Below are positions 9,363 to 19,267 of a DNA stretch of 64,000 bases, piece after piece. A program made the position numbers and the translations under genes. The stretch is from Hyaloraphidium curvatum (lineage: Eukaryota; Monoblepharomycota; Hyaloraphidiomycetes; Hyaloraphidiales; Hyaloraphidiaceae): positions 558,001-622,000 of the forward strand of contig JAIVFI010000016.1 in the NCBI GenBank assembly GCA_025558095.1, given 5' to 3'. Every line of letters starts with the position of its first letter. The first letter of the stretch is position 1. The notes under the pieces are model-generated. The model worked only from the letters and a program-made list of their open reading frames with translations, had not been told where the DNA came from and made no database searches.

Positions 9363-11396
9363 ATGATCCCGCGGGAGTGCCCGCGGGCCCGCGGCCGACG
9401 CCGCGTTGCCGCCGCGCTGCTCTTTGCGGCGGCGCTGCTGGCCGGGGCGGCGGCGGCGGCGGCGCAGACGGAGGACTTTGCCGTCGACCCGCCGCGCGCC
9501 GCCGTCCGCGTGTGGAGCGCATCGCGCTTCGGCGCGTCGCCGTCCGCCGCCGACAACACCGTCGCGCTCAACGCCGCCGCGCGCAACTGCTCGAACGGCG
9601 GGACGCCGTGCAAAGTCGTGTTCGACGTGCCTGGCACATACCGCTTCCAGAGCACAAACTCGCTGCTCTTCGTGTGGCTCACAGACTTCGAGCTCGACGG
9701 CGGCGGAAATACCTTCCTCTTCTCGCGCACGTCCATCGTCAACCAGGCGTCGGGCCAGTCGCCGCCGCTGTTCTACATAATGGGCTGCCTGCGCTGCCGC
9801 TTCTCCAACTTTGCCGTCCACTGGGACTGGGACCGCTGGGCGCTGGGCTCCGTCGTGACGGTGCTGGCAGCCACGTCGACGCAGTGGACCTTGCGCTTCG
9901 ACGACTACGCGCAGGTCAACACCACCACGCATTTCGACTACCAGGTCCTGACCGAGCTGGACCCCGACACGCTGGCCATGGGCACCCGCAACAGCCGCGA
10001 GTTCTTCATGAGCGGTTCCGCCACGGCCACGTTTCCCGTCAACGCCCCCGTGGCAGACGTGGCCGACGTCATCCCCATCGCCGCGGACGGCGGGCCGTCG
10101 GACACGCTGGTGCTCACCTTCACGCGGTCTTTCAGCCCGCTGCCGAGGGTGGGAGCAAAGCACCTGCTGCGTCATTTGGTGTACGAGGTGCACGGGTTCT
10201 TTGGGCGCTCGTGCAACCACTGCACCTTTTCTGGCATCACCTTCCGCGGCGTGCCGGGCAAGTGCTTCACCCTGGGCGACGACACGTCGTTCCTGCAGTT
10301 TGAGGGCATCAAGGTTGAGAGGCAGCCGTGGAGCACCGCCAACCCGTCGTCGTCGGGCAAGCAGCTCTACCCGGTCTCGTCAACCGCAGACGGCATCTTC
10401 GTCCACAAGACGGGCGGCTACATCAAGATCATCGACTACGAGTTCTCGTGGGGCGGCGACGACGCCGTCAACATCCACAACCCGACCTCGTCCAAGGGCT
10501 TCACCATCCCCGCCGCGCGGCGCATCCGCGTTACCGACTCGCCCACCTGGCGCATCACCTACCGCATCGGCGACGAAGTCGCCTTCTACAACGCCGACTT
10601 CACCCCGACCAACTTCTACGCCCGCGTGACGAACGTGCAGTACGACAACGTGGCCAACTGGGTGCTGGACCTGAACCGCGACCTCCCCTCGCGCTTCTCC
10701 GCCCTCGCCTCGAGCCTTGTCGTCAGCCAGTCGCGCTACCGCGCCGCCAACGTGATCGTGCGCAACGCTTACGTGCACCACTCCCGCGCCCGGGGGATGC
10801 TCATCCAGTCCTCCTCCACCGTCGTCCGCGACTCGCGGTTCGAGCACGTCCACATGGCGTGCCTCGCCGTGCGGGCGTCGGCGTGGTGGGGCGAGGGCAC
10901 GGGGGCGGCCGAGGTGCTGGTGACCAACAACACGTTCGAGCGGTGCGACAAGCAAGGGACGGGGCAGGACCTCGGCGCGCTGCGGATCGACGGGCAGGAG
11001 GCCTCGGGGGATTTCGGCGCGACGTGGAGGCTGCATTCGGACGTCGAGGTTAGCGGGAACCGCTTCCGCAACGTTCCCGGACGGCTGTGGGACGTGTCCT
11101 CGGTCTCGCGCGCCCTGTTTGCCAACAATCTCGTGTACACGGGGCCCTCGGACCTTTCGGTGTCGCCGATCCGGCCCAGCTCCGGCGAGACGTACCGCGC
11201 GGGGCAGGCCGTGGTGTCGATGGCCAAGGACGTGCTGGTGACGGGCAACACGTGGTTCGTGAGGAACCTGACCGAGTGGGACGCGCCGGTCGCCGTGGAT
11301 GCGGACACGACGACCAACGTGGTGCAGGAAGGGAACATGGTGGTGCTGCAGACGACGGGGTACGCGATCGCGGTGGGGGATCTGGTGCCCGAGTGA
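9363..11396 (+). CDS. secreted right-handed beta-helix protein, GH110-like
   Basis: A single frame of 677 residues from ATG at 9363, chosen because it starts a clear signal peptide (basic RGRRR, then an Ala/Leu core ending AAAAQ). The body is a parallel beta-helix. TADGIFVHKTGG at about 343 and FSWGGDDAVNIH at about 366, followed by HHSRARGMLIQSSSTVVRD and VLVTNNTFERC, closely resemble the catalytic coil region of GH110 exo-alpha-galactosidases. Asp343, Asp366 and Asp367 sit with the spacing expected of the family's acidic triad. GH110 enzymes are mostly bacterial and remove alpha-1,3-linked galactose. A non-galactosidase pectin-lyase-fold enzyme is the alternative. It has no introns, unlike most neighbours. 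Confidence 0.65.
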   Translation: MIPRECPRARGRRRVAAALLFAAALLAGAAAAAAQTEDFAVDPPRAAVRVWSASRFGASPSAADNTVALNAAARNCSNGGTPCKVVFDVPGTYRFQSTNSLLFVWLTDFELDGGGNTFLFSRTSIVNQASGQSPPLFYIMGCLRCRFSNFAVHWDWDRWALGSVVTVLAATSTQWTLRFDDYAQVNTTTHFDYQVLTELDPDTLAMGTRNSREFFMSGSATATFPVNAPVADVADVIPIAADGGPSDTLVLTFTRSFSPLPRVGAKHLLRHLVYEVHGFFGRSCNHCTFSGITFRGVPGKCFTLGDDTSFLQFEGIKVERQPWSTANPSSSGKQLYPVSSTADGIFVHKTGGYIKIIDYEFSWGGDDAVNIHNPTSSKGFTIPAARRIRVTDSPTWRITYRIGDEVAFYNADFTPTNFYARVTNVQYDNVANWVLDLNRDLPSRFSALASSLVVSQSRYRAANVIVRNAYVHHSRARGMLIQSSSTVVRDSRFEHVHMACLAVRASAWWGEGTGAAEVLVTNNTFERCDKQGTGQDLGALRIDGQEASGDFGATWRLHSDVEVSGNRFRNVPGRLWDVSSVSRALFANNLVYTGPSDLSVSPIRPSSGETYRAGQAVVSMAKDVLVTGNTWFVRNLTEWDAPVAVDADTTTNVVQEGNMVVLQTTGYAIAVGDLVPE

Positions 11397-11941
11397 GGCG
11401 GCGCGGCGATCGCATCCGGCGATGACTTATGGCCAGCAGGGCTCATACCTATGTCACACGATTGGGAAGCATATCATCTGAATTCTAGCATGTAGAACCC
11501 AGCAAAGCATTTGAAGTTTGAAGCTTGGCCGAGCTTCGTCGCTCGAGTCTCGGGCCGGTTGAAAGCCGAGTGCGGGCAGTTGAGCCGACCCGCACTCGAA
11601 CAAACTCGGCCTCGCAGACATGTCGTCCGCCAACGCCCGCGCCTCCGCCGTCGCTTCGCACCTTGGCGTTCGTGTTTCTTGCCGCCCTGCGGCGCTCCGC
11701 TGCTCGAGACGGCCGCTGACGGGTCCCGTTTCCATCCTTCCCCCGACACCGTCGGTCGTCTACGGACTCGCCCGTAATCGACTGGGCATCCATCGCGCTT
11801 TTCCGACGCGCTCTCTGCCACCGTTGGCGCCCGTACCGTCCCTTTCTTGCACTCCGGCGCTGCCGTGGACGCGGGCCCTCCGACCCCGTTTTTCTGTCAC
11901 GTCGGTCGGGTGACTCCCGCACCTCGAAAACGCGTGCACAG
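11397..11941. other. intergenic region, probably with the 5' exon of the next gene
   Basis: About 545 bp. The SDR gene downstream needs a start codon in this stretch. The best candidate is ATG at 11620 (MSSANARASAVASHLG), spliced to the acceptor at 11940-11941, but no donor is convincing. Nothing else was recognised. Confidence 0.35.
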
Positions 11942-13043
11942 GCCTTCCCCGGCGGTCTCGTCGCCGGCCAGGTTGCCATCATCACCGGCTCGGGGTGAGT
12001 TTTCCTCCCTTTGCTCCAGGGCCGGTTCGCCGAAAGCTCACTCCCCGGCCCGCCGTAGCCAGGGCATCGGCCGCGCCGCCGCGCTCCTCTTTGCCAGGGA
12101 GGGCGCCTCGGTCGTCGTGACCGACATCGACAAGGCCAAGGCGGATGCCGTGGCCGAGGAGATCAAGGCCGAGGGCGGCAAGGCCATCTCGTTCCCGGGT
12201 GACGTGACGGACCCCGCTTTCCCCGAGGGGATCGTCAAGGCCGCCGTCGATGCTTTCGGCAAGATCAACCACATCGGTGAGATTGATTGCCGGATGGGGA
12301 AGAGGCGTGTTTGACGATTCCTTCTTCCGGATCACTCCTGACGCTTTCACTGCTGATCACTCAATACCACGACCATTGCCCCTTCCGAATCTCTGCCGAC
12401 CCTTTCTCTGTTGATCACCGGATGCCAATCATCGATCGCCCGCTCCAGTCAACAACGCCGGCTACACCTGGGACGGCATGATCCACAAGATGACCGACAA
12501 GCAGTGGGACACGATGCAGCTCGTCCACACCACCGCGCCCTTCCGCCTGATCCGCGCCGCGGCCGAGTACATGCGCAAGAACGACGGCGAGCCCCGCGCC
12601 ATCGTCAACATCTCGTCCACCTCGGGCATCCACGGCAACGTCGGCCAGATCAACTACTCCACGGCCAAGATGGCGGGTTTTGTCTTCATTTGGGTGTTTC
12701 TTCCGCTAACCGTCTTCTACAGGGCGTCCTCGGCATGACCAAGACCATCGCCAAGGAGTGGGGCCCGCTGGGCGTCCGCTGCAACTGCATCGCCTTCGGC
12801 CTCATTGACACCCGCCTTACCCGCGCCAAGGAGGCCGGCGAGGCCGTCGTCGTCGACGGCCAGAAGATCGCCATCGGCGTGCCCCAGCGCATGCGCGCCG
12901 AGGGCTCCGGCTACCAGGGCATCCCGCTCCGCAGGCCGGGCAAGCCCGAGGATGCCGCCGGCGGTATCCTCTTCCTGTGCTCGCCCCTTTCGGGCTACGT
13001 CACCGGCCACTGCCTCGAGCTGACCGGCGGTGTCGGCATCTAA
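11942..13043 (+). CDS. short-chain dehydrogenase/reductase (FabG/HSD-like), 5' exon unresolved
   Basis: Supported exons: 11942-11994, 12059-12276, 12449-12676 and 12723-13043. The introns are 64, 172 and 46 nt. Spliced, the protein reads AFPGGLVAGQVAIITGSG-QGIGRAAALLFAREGA, KINHI-VNNAGYTWDGM, IVNISSTSG and NYSTAKMAGVLGMTKTIA. This gives a complete classical SDR set: TGxxxGIG cofactor loop, NNAG, catalytic Ser and YxxxK. The first intron falls inside the cofactor loop, and the 46-nt intron lies between the catalytic Lys and the next helix. Overall it resembles 3-oxoacyl reductase or multifunctional beta-oxidation dehydrogenase domains. The first exon with the ATG lies upstream and could not be fixed. 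Confidence 0.8.
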
Positions 13044-13215
13044 GCTGCTCTGCTTTGTCGGACGATCTTGGGCTCCAATATACGGCCGTTGCTTCTATGC
13101 TCTGCTTTCCCCTTCATGTTGGCTACGGACTGGGATGGGAGGTGATGCCTGGGGACCAAGTCATAGATCTTTTGTCCGTCTCGCTGGCCACATTCCCCAG
13201 ACCGCCCACAGCAGA

Positions 13216-16200
13216 CTACGAAACCGGCCTCCGGACGGGCTTCTGCACCCCGGCCACGTGGGGCATCGGGCACTCGAAGCCCGCCGCGCAAGCACCGGCC
13301 GCGTAGTGCGGGCACACGCCCGGCTGCTGGCTCTGCTCGGGCTGCGGGGCGGCCTGCGCCGCCTGGCGCCCCCCGCGCTGCCTCTGCCGACCTCCGCCGC
13401 CGCCCGCCTGCTCCTTCCCTCCCTGGTTGGCGGGTTTCTTTGCGGCTGCTGCCGCGGTGGTCTTCTGTTGCTCGATCGTCGCCTTGATGTTGTCCAGGGT
13501 GGATTGCAGCAGCGCGGTCGCCTGCTGGGACTGCTTGGCAGATTGAGCCGGCTGCCGCTGGCGGTCTCGTCGCCCCGATTTGCCTTCGGAACCCGATGGC
13601 GGAGAGCTGTTGTCTGGCACAAGGGAGGAAGCGGAGGCGACGGCAGCCGCGGGCGCGTCGCCGGCCTGAGCTTGGATCGGAATCTCTTCTGTTTTGGTCG
13701 CACCCGACGCGAAAACTTTGCTGATGACGAGCGTCGCGGGAGCAGCGGCAGGCGGCCGCGCTGGTGCGGGGGTGGATCTTTCCGGAGCAGGAGGTAGCTG
13801 CACGGCGGGATTCTGCTTGACTACCTGCGCCAGCATCGCCGACGTCGGGATGAAGGACGCAACGGGGGGCCGGTCCACACTGCTCGCGGCGCGGCCCGTC
13901 ATCGCGCCCTGCTGCCGCGAGGGGTTGCCCAGTATGGTGACCTGTCCCCCGAACTGCTGCTGGCCCTGTCCTTGGAAGACAGGCCTCGGTGCCTGGCCCG
14001 CCGACTGCCTCGGACGTTGACCGTACGGCTGCCCGCGTTGCTCCGGCGCAACGAGGCCCTGCCAGACGGTGCCGCGGACGACCTGCTGCCAGCACATACG
14101 AAACACGACCATCTCCGGCTGCCGATCGAGCAGGCTGTCGGTTCCAGAGCCACCAGCGTCGGCAGCCTGGCGCGCCTGGTTGAGACGGCGTTGCCACATG
14201 ACGCCGTCGAAGTACTTCCAGGCCCGGGACACGGAATCGCCGAGCGGGCGGCAGCACGCGTCGTTGAGCATCGACAAGGCAAGCATCGTCCGCAGGAACA
14301 GGTTGCCGAGGTGCACGGTGCGCGGCGAAAGGGGCACGTCCCATGGGTTGGCGGCCGCGGCAGGGCGCCCGCGGTAGCTCGGGGATCGCATCGCCTGGTT
14401 CACGGCCTGCGCGAGCAAGGCTTGGGCCTCGAGCGGCTTGACGCGTGCCGCGAAATTCGGGTTGGAAACCAGGTGCCGCAGAGCAAGGCACACGGCCGTG
14501 AGGACGGGAGGAGTGCCGTAGTTGAGGTGAAAGTCCGAAGGTGCACCAGCACAGAGGTAAAAGGCACGGAGACGCTGGTGCTGCTGCGCTGTGAGCAGGG
14601 AAACAAGGCTGGGCAATGATTGGCCGTTGATCTGGAAAAGCATTTGAAGCAAGGTCAGCGACATTGTGTGCCAAACCGTGCAGTCTTCCCACCTCCAACG
14701 TCGCGCTCGCCTTTTCCGGCTCGGTAAAATGCTTTCCCACGCTCATCACCCACTCGGCAACCTTGCCCTGCTCCAGCAGCTCCTCGGCGTCCGCAATCGT
14801 CGAGAGATCGTCGTCGTCCCCCTCCTCGTCGCCCGATTCGGCGAGCAGCTTCCTCGCCTCCTCTTCCAGATCGTCCTCGACCTCCTCGAGATCGGCATCG
14901 GGCTCCTCGGCAGCGACGGCAGGCTCCCCTGAATCCTCGTCCTCGCCGATCAGCCCCGCGATCCTCGCCACGCTGTCCCTGAACCCGTTCTCGTCGACCT
15001 CGTCGTCTTCGGGCGGGGCCGGGAACGCGTCGGCGGGCTGCGCGGGGGCCCAGGCACCGCTTCCGAAAGCGGATGCGGTAGAAGGTTTGGACGGGACGGC
15101 GGCGACCACGGCGGGGTCGCCGAGCCAGGGAGCGGGGTTGGGGAAAGGTGAGGGAGAGCTTCGCGGCGGCGAAGGAGGAAAGCGCGGTGAGAGGCCGGGA
15201 GGTGGCGCCGGGGAGGAAGGCGGAGAGGGGTTGGCAGCCGAAGACGGCACGACGCCGGAAAGCGGGGGGATGGGTGAGAAAGAGGGTTTGGCTGTTGGGA
15301 GAATGTCCGGCAGCGAATGCGGCGTCGGAGGTGTCGCCGCCGCCGGATGCACTTTCGGTTTGTCCTCGGCGCCGGGGTCGGCAAGAAGAACCCCGTAAAC
15401 CCTTCTGAAAAGCTCCTTGGTAAGCTCCCATGTGCCCGGAAGCGCACCGGGCGCGGTCGGCTTCTGCTCGACCACGACGCCAAAGTTGACGAGCCTCTTC
15501 GCGAGCACGGAAAGGCACTCGTAGTCCAAAACGCCCTCCGTGTGCATCGCAACCACGCGCTCCCACACCCCGGGCGCTCGCAGCGCCGCAGGGACAAGAT
15601 GCGTGTCGACGCCGTCCCTGATCCCGTCGAACGAGTACTGCCGCAGCGACGCGCGCAGCCGCTCCGCCAGCTTCGCCGGCTGCGGCGCCGTGCGCCTGAA
15701 GTCCCTCGGCAGCGTACGGGCGTACGCCGCGATCGCGTTGGCGATGGCATTGGCGTCGTGGGGTCCGATGCCCTTGCCCTGCACGTGCTCCAAGATGAAG
15801 CCGGAGGCGCGGGCAAAGTAGTCGTCGCCGGGCGCGGCCGCGTCGCCCGGGCCGAAGTTGTCGAGAAAGCCGACGCGCCGACCGTAGTCATTGCCGCTCA
15901 GGGTGGCGAGGAGGGGCCAATACTCGGGCAGCAGGCCCGGGAAGATTTTGGCCTTGGCTTCGCGGTCGATGAGGGTCGTCCGCATGCCCCGGAGGTTGCG
16001 CAGCGAGAGCACGCGGGGGATGTCGAATGCCAGGTAGTCCGAATCGTCGGCCAGGACGGCGTAAGCGCCCTTTTCGATGGCGCGGTGGGCGATTTCGCGG
16101 TCGGCTTCTCCGAGGGAAAAGTGCACCTCGCAGCCGGCGTCGCGGAAGGCGTTGGGGATCGCGCGGGTGGTCGAGACCGGCAGGAACCACAGCTTCTTGG

Positions 16201-16667
16201 GCGGCATCTGCTGCGATTCGGGAGGCAGCATCTCCTGCGCCGCGAGGTAGTCCATGATCTGCTCCGCGCGCCGGGCTTCCACAGTGCGGCGCGATACCCA
16301 GACCTGAGGGGGAGAGGACAATGAGACGTCACAAGACAGGAGAATCCACGAATGCAGAACCCACCTTGCGCTTCGTGGCCTCGATTTGGCCGTCGAAGAC
16401 GACCGTGAGCGCCCATCCCGCGCGCGTGAACCGCTCGACGAACGTGCGGACCTCGGCCGCCAGCCGCTCGAACTGCCCCCCGCGCACCCAGTCGATGTGG
16501 GGCGAGTAGAGCCTGCGGAAGAGCCCGTTGCCGTCGACGACGATTTCGTTGGAGGACGCCGCGCCTCCGCCCGCCTTGCGCAGCGCGGCGAGCCGCCGCC
16601 CCTCGGCGATCAGGTCGACGTGCCGCGTGGCACGTTCGACGAACGCCGTCAGGCCCGCGACGCCCAT
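13216..16667 (-). CDS. Asteroid/XPG-like PIN-fold protein with C-terminal CCCH finger
   Basis: Exons 16365-16667, 14693-16303 and 13216-14631 are all in phase 0 (introns of 61 nt each) and give 1109 residues. The N-terminus is a FEN/XPG-type nuclease fold: MGVAGLTAFVERATR, EIVVDGNGLFRRLY, VVFDGQ, then HFSLGEADREIAHRAIEKG and VLADDSDYLAF and LSGNDY, so most metal-binding acids are present. A long disordered Pro/Ser-rich and then Asp/Glu-rich linker follows, then a helical domain (from LPSLVSLLTAQQHQRLRAF), a Gln-rich region and a last CCCH finger (CPHYAAGACAAGFECPMPH, C-x7-C-x5-C-x3-H). The architecture recalls Asteroid, FAM120 and yeast Mkt1, which act in RNA or DNA metabolism and translational control. 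An RNA-binding regulator is the likeliest role. Confidence 0.7.
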
Positions 16668-16804
16668 CCCGCCGCGAGGGACGCGTCCTTGGCGCCGCTT
16701 AGAGATTTGTTTGTTTTGTCGCCGAGCTCAGAGGTTTCCCGTATCTGGCGATCACGCAACTCGCGGACAAGAAAACACGCGCCGAGATCTGGGCCTCGCA
16801 ACCG

Positions 16805-18325
16805 ATGGAGCTGCCCGTCAGGCTCCGCATACCCCTCGCGAGCGCACCGTCTGCTTCCGATGCGGCGCCCCCGGGGCAAACCGCGTGGCTCCCGCTCGTC
16901 GTCGTCGGCGGAGGCGACCGTGCGCTTCGGACCGTCGAGCGGCTGCTCGCGGCGTCGCCCGGCCAGCAATCGCCGCAAAGGGCGCCCATCGTGGAAGTGG
17001 TCTGCTCGGCCAGGCATCTGAAGAGCCCCGGGCTGGCATCGCTCCTGAAAGGCGAGCCCAGGCTCAGGCGGAGACTTGAGAGGCTGGGGGACTTTGCCAC
17101 CCGGATCGCGGCCGCGTTTTCCGGGCCGAGCGGCCCGGGGAGACCGCTGGTTTTCGTCGAGACGGACTACGGGCACCAATTCGACAGGGACGAATGGGAC
17201 GCGGAGGGGACGGCGGGCCACATCGCAGTCGCGCAAGCGTGCCTGAAGGCCGGGCTCATGGTCAGCGTCTGGGGATTCCCGGAGCTGTCCACGTTTGAGC
17301 TGGACGCCGGCGCATTTGCCGCAAAGCAGGACACGCCGGTGGCTGCCCCGGAGTCCGCCTCTGTGTCGACCCGGGACGACGACTCGAGCACCTTGAGATC
17401 ACCATCCCCCGGCATCGCCTCGCCGCCTCCCCACCCCCATCCAGCCCTCCCTCTCCTCTCCCCCGCACCCCCTTCATCCCCACGCGGCACCCTACACCTC
17501 GTCGGCGCCGGCCCCGGCCACCCCAGCCACCTCACCCTCCTCGCCCTCTCGGCCCTTCTCTCCGCCGATGCCGTCGTCACGGACCGCCTCGTCTCCCCCG
17601 CCATCCTCTCCCTCGTGACCCGACTGAGCACCCGCAACCCGCGGATCGTGGTCGCGGGGAAGCACTGCGGGCGCGCGTCGAGGGCGCAGGACGAGATTTA
17701 CGTCGAGGTGCTGGCGGCGCTCGAGGCCGGCGAGACGGTGGTCAGGCTCAAGTCCGGGGACCCGTTCGTTTTCGGTCGCGGGGGCGAGGAGTACGCGCGC
17801 TTCGCGAGGATGGGGTTCGCGGTTCGCGTGGTGCCCGGCCTGTCTTCCGCGCTGGCGGGCCCGGCCGCGGGGTTGGTCCCCGCCACGCACAGGGGCGCGG
17901 CGGACCAGCTGCTCGTCGCGACGGGGGTCAAGGAGGATGGGTCGATGCCCGGGTTCCCGGAGTACAGCGGGAGGAGGACGTGCGTGTTCCTGATGGCCGC
18001 GGGGAGGCTGGGCGAACTCGCCGGCGCGCTGGCGGAGCGCGGGTTCCCGGCGGACGAGCCGGCAGCGGTGGTGGAAAAGGCAACGTGGGGCGAGCACGGG
18101 GAGGGGGACGAGGCGCTGGAGAGGCTGTTTGGGATAGTGCCGGGCTCGGGCAAGGGCGAGTGGGACACGGGTTTCGAGGGCGGGCAGCAGGTGGTCAGGG
18201 GTACGCTGGAGACCATTGCCGCGCTGGCGAGGGACAGGGGGATAACGAACCATGCCGTGCTGGTGGTCGGGAAGGTGGTAGATGTGCTTTCGGGCGGGAC
18301 GGATGAGAGCGGGAAGAGTGCGTGA
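16805..18325 (+). CDS. MET1: uroporphyrinogen-III C-methyltransferase (siroheme synthesis, MET1-like)
   Basis: Intronless, 506 residues. Residues from about 232 carry the SUMT fold: LVGAGPGHPSHLTLLALSAL, then RLKSGDPFVFGRGGEE at about 313, VVPGLSSALAGPAAGLVPAT with HRG, and NHAVLVVGKVV near the end. These are the SAM-binding and dimer motifs of cobA/cysG/Met1 enzymes, which methylate uroporphyrinogen III to precorrin-2 on the way to siroheme, the cofactor of sulfite and nitrite reductases. The first 190 residues (LPLVVVGGGDRALRTVERLL; AGLMVSVWGFPELSTF) look like a degenerate precorrin-2 dehydrogenase/NAD-binding part, as in yeast Met1. A Pro-rich linker joins the halves. An HPP-family gene lies just downstream. 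Confidence 0.85.
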   Translation: MELPVRLRIPLASAPSASDAAPPGQTAWLPLVVVGGGDRALRTVERLLAASPGQQSPQRAPIVEVVCSARHLKSPGLASLLKGEPRLRRRLERLGDFATRIAAAFSGPSGPGRPLVFVETDYGHQFDRDEWDAEGTAGHIAVAQACLKAGLMVSVWGFPELSTFELDAGAFAAKQDTPVAAPESASVSTRDDDSSTLRSPSPGIASPPPHPHPALPLLSPAPPSSPRGTLHLVGAGPGHPSHLTLLALSALLSADAVVTDRLVSPAILSLVTRLSTRNPRIVVAGKHCGRASRAQDEIYVEVLAALEAGETVVRLKSGDPFVFGRGGEEYARFARMGFAVRVVPGLSSALAGPAAGLVPATHRGAADQLLVATGVKEDGSMPGFPEYSGRRTCVFLMAAGRLGELAGALAERGFPADEPAAVVEKATWGEHGEGDEALERLFGIVPGSGKGEWDTGFEGGQQVVRGTLETIAALARDRGITNHAVLVVGKVVDVLSGGTDESGKSA

Positions 18326-18413
18326 TATCGATACAGGCATGATTGACGTCTTCGAACCTTTCCTCCTTATCACCGTGCGCGCCTAGCACCTCGTGCTCCA
18401 CAATGCTTGCCGC

Positions 18414-19067
18414 TCAGCCAGACTTCGTCGGTTTCGGATGATCGTCCTCGTCGCCATCGTCCTCCGTAGGATCCTCCCCGACCGTGAAGCTCCCGTCAAA
18501 GTCCTTGGGCAGCTCCGGCGGGGCCAGGCACGTCGGGCAATCGCTGAACGTGGTCGCCCCAGGCGACGCCTGCAGTTTCTCCCTGTTTGCCGCCACCGCC
18601 GCCGCGGCATCGTAAATCGCCGCCGACGTCGCCCCCTGTCTCCACCTGGCCAGCTCGACCGACGACCCCACCACCACCGCCGTCGCAAGCAGCCCCGCCA
18701 TGCACGCCAGCACGAAGCACAGAGCCCTCTGCGCCCTCCTCGCCGCCGCCGTCTTCTCCGTCCCCGGGGTGACCGCCGACCCGGGGGCCGCATGCGGGGC
18801 ATCGAGCATCGACAGCGACGAGCCCGTCTGCAGCCTGCGCAGCTCCGGCTTCCGATCGGCCATCTTGGACTTGGAGGGCCAGGTAAACTCGACCTCCTTC
18901 TGAGGGGTCGGGGTGGCGAGCAGCTTCTCGATGCCTTGCAGCTCCTCCTCGCTAAGGGCGGCGACAAAGTCGAGCTCGTGCGGCGCGGGGGAGGGCAGGT
19001 GCGCCGCGAGCGGGGGCGGCGGCGGGGCGCGGGTGTGCTGATGAGCGCCTTTGGACGGAGGTGCCAT
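18414..19067 (-). CDS. single-pass membrane protein of unknown function
   Basis: The start was chosen at ATG 19067; the frame continues upstream only from a GTG. The protein is 217 residues. A disordered N-terminus (MAPPSKGAHQHTR, Pro-rich) and a charged segment (ELDFVAALSEEELQGIEKLL) precede one strong hydrophobic span (ALCFVLACMAGLLATAVVV, about residues 115-135). A short domain with a CPTC pair and an acidic tail (EDDGDEDDH) follow. No family was recognised. Basic residues before the span suggest an N-in orientation, as in type II proteins. It is divergent from the HPP gene (200 bp apart). Confidence 0.5.
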   Translation of the reverse strand: MAPPSKGAHQHTRAPPPPPLAAHLPSPAPHELDFVAALSEEELQGIEKLLATPTPQKEVEFTWPSKSKMADRKPELRRLQTGSSLSMLDAPHAAPGSAVTPGTEKTAAARRAQRALCFVLACMAGLLATAVVVGSSVELARWRQGATSAAIYDAAAAVAANREKLQASPGATTFSDCPTCLAPPELPKDFDGSFTVGEDPTEDDGDEDDHPKPTKSG

Positions 19068-19267
19068 TGCGGTGGCTGTTGCGGCGGGGATAATGCGGAG
19101 CTTCGACGTGGGGGTGTTGGGGTCCAGCTTTCCAGAACTCCGCGCCCCGGCCGGACGCCACGCCTCCCCCCGTAAACAAACACCGCTCGCTCCCCCTCCG
19201 GACACCGCACCGCGCCCAAACCCACCGGAGTTATCAGCCTTGATCCTCCCGACGCGCCCGACGCAGC

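Noticed and set aside
13040-14691. Continuation of the long minus-strand frame past 14692
   Set aside because: The 61-nt intron at 14632-14692 moves the real protein into another frame that carries the helical domain and CCCH finger; the unspliced tail is Arg/Pro-rich noise.
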